Below, one piece after another: positions 5,363-9,025 of a stretch of DNA of 9,025 nucleotides. The stretch comes from an uncultured Pseudomonadales bacterium (GTDB taxonomy: Bacteria > Pseudomonadota > Gammaproteobacteria > Pseudomonadales > Pseudohongiellaceae): positions 1 to 9,025 of the forward strand of contig CALKDE010000393.1 in NCBI GenBank assembly GCA_938082955.1, in the 5' to 3' direction. Every line of letters starts with the position of its first letter. The stretch's first letter is position 1. The position numbers and the translations under genes were made by a program. The notes beneath the pieces are model-generated. The model was not told the origin of the DNA and searched no databases. It saw only the letters and a program-made list of their open reading frames with translations.

Positions 5363-7780
5363 ATGCGCTGCGCCTTAGTATTGATCTGCCTAGGTATTGC
5401 AAGCGCCACCTTCGTTACGGATGTTCCATTCGCTTTAACTCTTTCCCAAATTTGCACCGTTGTCCTCGCAGTCTCGTTTTTTTTGATCGAGCTAGTAAAG
5501 GCTTCGAACCTTCCTAGGCGATTGCTCATAGGGTTGCTCCTTTATTTCCTAGGGGTATGTTGGCATCTAAACTGGGCTAGCAATCTTTTACGTGAGCGCT
5601 TGCCGGAGACGCTCGAAGGGGAAACAGTTCAGGTTGAGGGCGTGGTGATCGGCTTGCCAAAGCGATCATTGATTGCCCAGCAGTTTTTCTTTGAGATTCG
5701 GCAAGGACCATCCGGATTCTTTCCGCGTAAGGTGATTCTCAATTACTACGGTGGGAACACTATACTTCCGGGGCAGTATTGGCGCTTTGCAGTACGCCTT
5801 AATCGCCCGCATGGATTCTCTAACCCTGGTGGTTTCGACTACGAGGCTTGGTTATTTCAGCAGGGCGTTAGCGCGCGCGGCTATGTCCGTGATTCGGCTT
5901 CGAATCAATTGATCTCGGCCCCATCAAAAGGTGTTGGTTTCTCGCCATCGGCATGGCTGCACGCGATCCGCTATTGGCTAAGAATAAAATTGCAGCGGAT
6001 GTTAGCGAGCGCTCAATACGGTGGTCTGTTGATCGCGCTGCTGCTTGGCGATAGATCGGCAATCTCGCAAGACAGCTGGGCGCTCTTTACCGCAACAGGA
6101 AGCAATCATCTGTTCGTGATATCGGGGCTACACATCGGCATGATCAGCGGGTTCGCATTTTGGTTGGCGCTAGTTGTTGGCAAGCTCGTTCGCATTGGCA
6201 GACTCGTGCCTGCTCAAAAGTTTGCCGGATTCTTTGCGCTGACAGCTGCCTTTATGTATGCGTTGCTCGCAGGTTTTAGCTTGCCCACACAGCGCGCGTT
6301 TATCATGATTGCCGTGCTTATCTGTGGTCTTTTTTGGAATGCGCGCTATCAAGTTTCTTTTCGGCTTTTGTTAGCGGTGTTTATTGTTTTGCTGCTAAAT
6401 CCGCTGGCGACGGTTAGCAGTGGTTTTTGGTTGTCGTTCATCGCGGTGGCATCGTTGCTTACCTTCGCCAGCTCTTCTGTAGCATTTGTAAGTGCCGAAC
6501 AGGTCGAGATCTCGCCTCGTGAGAAATTAGATGCGGCTGTTAGGCTTTTTGTCCGCCCGCAACTCATCGTTTTTATCGCGCTGGGAGTGCCGTTAATATT
6601 TTTCACGCAGCAACTTTCACTACTAGCTCCGTTGGTTAATATTGTCGCCATTCCTGTTGTCGGCTTCTTGATCGTGCCGGTTTGTTTTGCCTCTTTACTT
6701 GTCAGCTTTCTGAATGAGCCGTGTGGGATTCTGCTGTTCACTGCTGCAGATGGCGCTATTGTATTGCTTATCAAATTCATGGAGTTCTTGGTGGCGTGGG
6801 GTTCTAGCTCTTTACAGTTGCCTGTAGCACAGCCTAACAGTTGGAACGTGTTGGCTCTGTTCTTTGCCGTCTTATTATTACTGCTACCTAAGGGAGTATG
6901 TCGAAGGGGCTTGGTTATTCCCTTGATGCTCTGCGTTCTGCCGATACCAGAGCGCCTCCGGTCGTCGGCACAAGAGAATACTATCCTGCAAGTGCATGTT
7001 ATTGATGTGGGGCAGGGTCTCGCGGTTATCGTTCAGACGCGCAATCATGTTCTGCTTTATGACACGGGCGCTAATCTCAGCCCTGATTTTAATATCGGTT
7101 CTGCTGTCGTTGTTCCTACACTGCGCTCGTTAGATATACGCGCGCTCGATGCGCTCGTAATTAGTCACGGTGACAATGATCATGCTGGAGGGCTGCGCGG
7201 CGTTGAAGCGAATATCAGGATAGGAAAACTCATAAGTAACCGAGAGGATTTGCAAACGCAGCTAGCCGTCAAGCTGTGCAGCGATACCAATGATTGGATT
7301 TGGGATGGCGTCGAATTTCGCTTTCTGCACAGTGCTCTAGACTATTCCTCGGAGAACAATAATTCCTGCGTCTTACAGATTCGCTCCAATGAGGGCAGCG
7401 TGTTACTGCCCGGTGACATTGAACGGGAGGCGGAAGCGCAACTCGTTCTACGCTATACCGGAGAACTCGCGAGTGAGGTGCTAGTTGCTCCACATCATGG
7501 GAGCCGAAGCTCTTCGAGCTATGCCTTTCTTAAACAGGTCGAGCCTGACTACGTGGTGTTCTCTGCCGGCTACCGCAATAGCTTTGCTCATCCTCACGAT
7601 CAGGTGGTTACTCGCTACGGCGAATTTGCTAGTAAGGCACTCTCAACCGTGGAGACGGGCATGATCAGTTTTAAATTTGCTAAGGGACTTAGCGGCGAAT
7701 TTACTGAAGAAAGAGCCGGCGATGACAAAATTATCCAAACCAGCGAGTTTCGGAAACAAAAACCTCGATATTGGCATTAA
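5363..7780 (+). CDS. comEC: ComEC/Rec2 DNA internalisation protein
   Basis: ComEC forms the inner-membrane channel that brings single-stranded DNA into the cytoplasm during natural transformation. The ATG at 5363 follows AGGGGA (5353-5358); no longer in-frame start exists because a stop lies at 5348. Of the 805 residues, 1-70 hold the first TM helices, about 85-180 the soluble OB-like domain (DUF4131 type), and about 215-510 the multi-helix competence domain with LLLGDRSAISQDSW (226-239) and SNHLFVISGLHIG (247-259). Residues about 540-780 form a metallo-beta-lactamase domain with SHGDNDHAGG (601-610), LPGDIE (682-687), APHHGS (709-714) and SFAHPH (740-745), so its metal-binding residues look intact. 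The length is slightly above the usual 750 or so. It starts 84 bp after lolE. That gap contains TATAAC (5314-5319) and TATAAG (5321-5326), which resemble -10 boxes but lack a good -35, so it could be co-transcribed or weakly promoted. Whether this organism is competent cannot be told from here. Confidence 0.95.
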   Translation: MRCALVLICLGIASATFVTDVPFALTLSQICTVVLAVSFFLIELVKASNLPRRLLIGLLLYFLGVCWHLNWASNLLRERLPETLEGETVQVEGVVIGLPKRSLIAQQFFFEIRQGPSGFFPRKVILNYYGGNTILPGQYWRFAVRLNRPHGFSNPGGFDYEAWLFQQGVSARGYVRDSASNQLISAPSKGVGFSPSAWLHAIRYWLRIKLQRMLASAQYGGLLIALLLGDRSAISQDSWALFTATGSNHLFVISGLHIGMISGFAFWLALVVGKLVRIGRLVPAQKFAGFFALTAAFMYALLAGFSLPTQRAFIMIAVLICGLFWNARYQVSFRLLLAVFIVLLLNPLATVSSGFWLSFIAVASLLTFASSSVAFVSAEQVEISPREKLDAAVRLFVRPQLIVFIALGVPLIFFTQQLSLLAPLVNIVAIPVVGFLIVPVCFASLLVSFLNEPCGILLFTAADGAIVLLIKFMEFLVAWGSSSLQLPVAQPNSWNVLALFFAVLLLLLPKGVCRRGLVIPLMLCVLPIPERLRSSAQENTILQVHVIDVGQGLAVIVQTRNHVLLYDTGANLSPDFNIGSAVVVPTLRSLDIRALDALVISHGDNDHAGGLRGVEANIRIGKLISNREDLQTQLAVKLCSDTNDWIWDGVEFRFLHSALDYSSENNNSCVLQIRSNEGSVLLPGDIEREAEAQLVLRYTGELASEVLVAPHHGSRSSSSYAFLKQVEPDYVVFSAGYRNSFAHPHDQVVTRYGEFASKALSTVETGMISFKFAKGLSGEFTEERAGDDKIIQTSEFRKQKPRYWH

Positions 7781-7811
7781 TTAGACTTGCGATTGATGCC
7801 GATAGTCTAAT
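7780..7811. repeat. 8-bp inverted repeat at the comEC stop codon
   Basis: ATTAGACT (7780-7787) and AGTCTAAT (7804-7811) are perfect reverse complements with a 16-nt loop. The left arm begins on the last base of the comEC stop. No T-run follows, so it is not a standard intrinsic terminator. It may slow decay of the comEC mRNA 3' end or bind a regulator of exbB, or have no role. Confidence 0.3.
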
Positions 7812-7888
7812 GCCCAGTACTGACAGTCTCGTAGGCCGTGTACCTGTGGATATGATAGAGTTATTAATCGATTTTTTGGAGACAACAC

Positions 7889-8509
7889 GTGGTAGAAATA
7901 ATTCGGGCTGGCGGCTGGCTGATGTTGCCCATTATTCTTTGTTCCATCGTAGCGATAGCGATCGTTATTGAGCGGTTCTGGAGTTTGAGCGCCACCCGCA
8001 TCACACCTAAGCATACTCTTGCACAAGTATGGACTTGGTTGAAAAACAATCAGTTGGACTCCAGTAAGCTACGCGAACTACGGCTGTCCTCTCCGCTTGG
8101 TGAGGTCCTGGCTGCGGGACTGCTGACCTCTAAGCACGGCAGAGCGGCGATGATTGAGAGTATCGAGCAGGGGGCCGCTCAGGTTATTCATGACATGGAG
8201 CGCTACTTGAGCACTTTGGGAACGATAGCCGCGATCACACCGCTGCTCGGCCTATTAGGTACGGTTGTCGGCATGATTCGTGTGTTTAACGAGATTATGT
8301 TACAGGGTACAGGCAATGCGAATGCACTGGCTGGGGGTATTTCAGAGGCATTGATATCCACAGCCGCTGGGCTCACCGTCGCAATACCTACTTATATATG
8401 GCATCGCCACTTTACGCGAAAGGTCGAATCCCTAGTACTGACCCTGGAGCAGGAATCGATCAAACTGGTCGATGCGCTGCACAGCGACCGTAAAGTAGAA
8501 GTAAAATAA
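7889..8509 (+). CDS. exbB: ExbB/TolQ/MotA-family proton channel subunit
   Basis: ExbB-type proteins form the pentameric inner-membrane channel that, with ExbD, turns the proton gradient into mechanical work on the envelope. I use the GTG at 7889: GGAG (7878-7881) is spaced 7 bases before it, and the start MVEIIRAGGWLMLPIILC matches the subgroup that sits beside lipid A genes. The protein has 206 residues and three TM segments: about 10-30; 107-133, with GTIAAITPLLGLLGTVVGM; and 147-172, with GGISEALISTAAGLTVAIP. The last two carry the conserved threonines and glycines lining the channel. It lies 108 bp after comEC and 24 bp before exbD. The context (exbBD next to Lol and probable lipid A genes, no tonB visible) does not show what it energises; it need not be TonB. 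Confidence 0.93.
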   Translation: MVEIIRAGGWLMLPIILCSIVAIAIVIERFWSLSATRITPKHTLAQVWTWLKNNQLDSSKLRELRLSSPLGEVLAAGLLTSKHGRAAMIESIEQGAAQVIHDMERYLSTLGTIAAITPLLGLLGTVVGMIRVFNEIMLQGTGNANALAGGISEALISTAAGLTVAIPTYIWHRHFTRKVESLVLTLEQESIKLVDALHSDRKVEVK

Positions 8510-8533
8510 AAGAGTTACAGAGAGCACAGCAAC

Positions 8534-8995
8534 TTGAAATTCAAACGAGCTATACGCGAAGAACTTGCCATCAATATGACTCCGCTCATAGATGTGGTGT
8601 TTCTTCTGCTTATCTTCTTTATGGTAACCACGACATTTAGTCGCGAGACACGACTGCTAGTGAACCTGCCAGAGGCGAATGCCGAGGCCGCTGAGAGCGA
8701 CCCTGGGCAGATTGAAATTCTAGTCGCCAGAGAGGGCAGTTTTTCGATCAATGGCAGGAGGCTGGCTAATGCTAGGATCGAGACACTGGTACAGGGGTTG
8801 GAGCTAGAGTCGGGCGGCGATCACAGCTTGCCGATCCTACTGATCGCGGATGCCGAGGCTACGCATCAATCTGTCGTGACTGCCATGGACGGTATTGGTC
8901 AATCTGGATTTACACGACTCAACATTGCCACACAGCGGCTTCAGCAATCCGAGCAACTTGAACAACCGGGATCTGCCCCAACTGATTTGTTATGA
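8534..8995 (+). CDS. exbD: ExbD/TolR-family biopolymer transport protein
   Basis: ExbD is the single-pass partner of ExbB; its membrane aspartate carries protons and its periplasmic domain transmits force. I use the TTG at 8534: the sequence MKFKRAIREELAINMTPLID matches the family start, whereas the first ATG lies at residue 15, inside the conserved NMTPLIDVVFLLLIFFMV (14-31). The aspartate is D20, at the head of the TM helix (about 17-36). The periplasmic domain covers about 45-137 and is followed by a Q/E/P-rich tail. At 153 residues the length is normal. The Shine-Dalgarno sequence is weak (AGAG at 8521-8524), so together with the TTG start, expression is probably low or coupled to exbB. 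The stop overlaps the next ATG in an ATGA. Confidence 0.93.
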   Translation: MKFKRAIREELAINMTPLIDVVFLLLIFFMVTTTFSRETRLLVNLPEANAEAAESDPGQIEILVAREGSFSINGRRLANARIETLVQGLELESGGDHSLPILLIADAEATHQSVVTAMDGIGQSGFTRLNIATQRLQQSEQLEQPGSAPTDLL

Positions 8996-9025
8996 GCGAT
9001 ACAGATTCTAAAATAGGCAAGCAAG
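8992..9025 (+). CDS. Start of a downstream gene, possibly msbA or lpxK (cut by window edge)
   Basis: ATG at 8992 overlaps the exbD stop by four bases (ATGA), a common sign of translational coupling. Only 11 codons are visible (MSDTDSKIGKQ), too few to identify. In Pseudomonas-like genomes the gene after exbD is lpxK, and in relatives msbA comes first; both act on lipid A. The identity is inferred from gene order alone. Confidence 0.5.
   Translation, partial: MSDTDSKIGKQ

Noticed and set aside
7771..8049. Small frames overlapping the comEC-exbB junction on both strands
   Set aside because: They overlap exbB or the end of comEC, have no ribosome sites and no recognisable content; they are shadows of the real genes.

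Overview
The window reads as chromosomal DNA of a gammaproteobacterium, probably a marine one near Pseudomonas/Cellvibrionales. This rests on two things: the proteins resemble members of that class, and the order lolCDE, comEC, exbB, exbD, then a gene expected to act in lipid A export or synthesis is the order I know from Pseudomonas-like genomes. I could not run a taxonomic search. Base composition looks moderate (about half G+C) and coding density is high from 1.3 kb onward.

Layout. (1) 1-188, minus strand: the first 62 codons of rne (RNase E), running off the left edge. (2) 189-1301: about 1.1 kb without a convincing protein gene. It should hold the rne leader and promoter on the minus strand. 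On the plus strand it holds a run of stem-loops (582-853) ending in a good intrinsic terminator (887-914), a second hairpin plus T-run (473-517), and a compact fold (974-1124) next to a perfect 10-bp inverted repeat (1120-1162). I read this as at least one unrecognised structured RNA, possibly two, with unproven identity. (3) 1302-1982, plus: a lone small serine recombinase, intact in frame but with a substitution at a normally essential arginine. (4) 2098-5278, plus: an ABC transporter of the LolCDE type (permease, ATPase, permease), tightly packed. (5) 5363-7780: comEC. (6) 7889-8995: exbB and exbD with GTG and TTG starts. (7) 8992 onward: start of a further gene overlapping exbD by 4 bases, expected to be msbA or lpxK.

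The right-hand 7 kb is an envelope block: LolCDE extracts mature lipoproteins from the inner membrane for outer-membrane sorting, ExbB/ExbD form a proton-driven motor in the inner membrane, and the next gene probably serves lipid A. ComEC, the inner-membrane DNA-uptake channel, sits inside the block. The points most worth a second look are the structured non-coding region between rne and the recombinase, the recombinase itself, and the distribution of the LolA-binding 'hook' between the two Lol permeases, which does not follow the usual gene-order naming.
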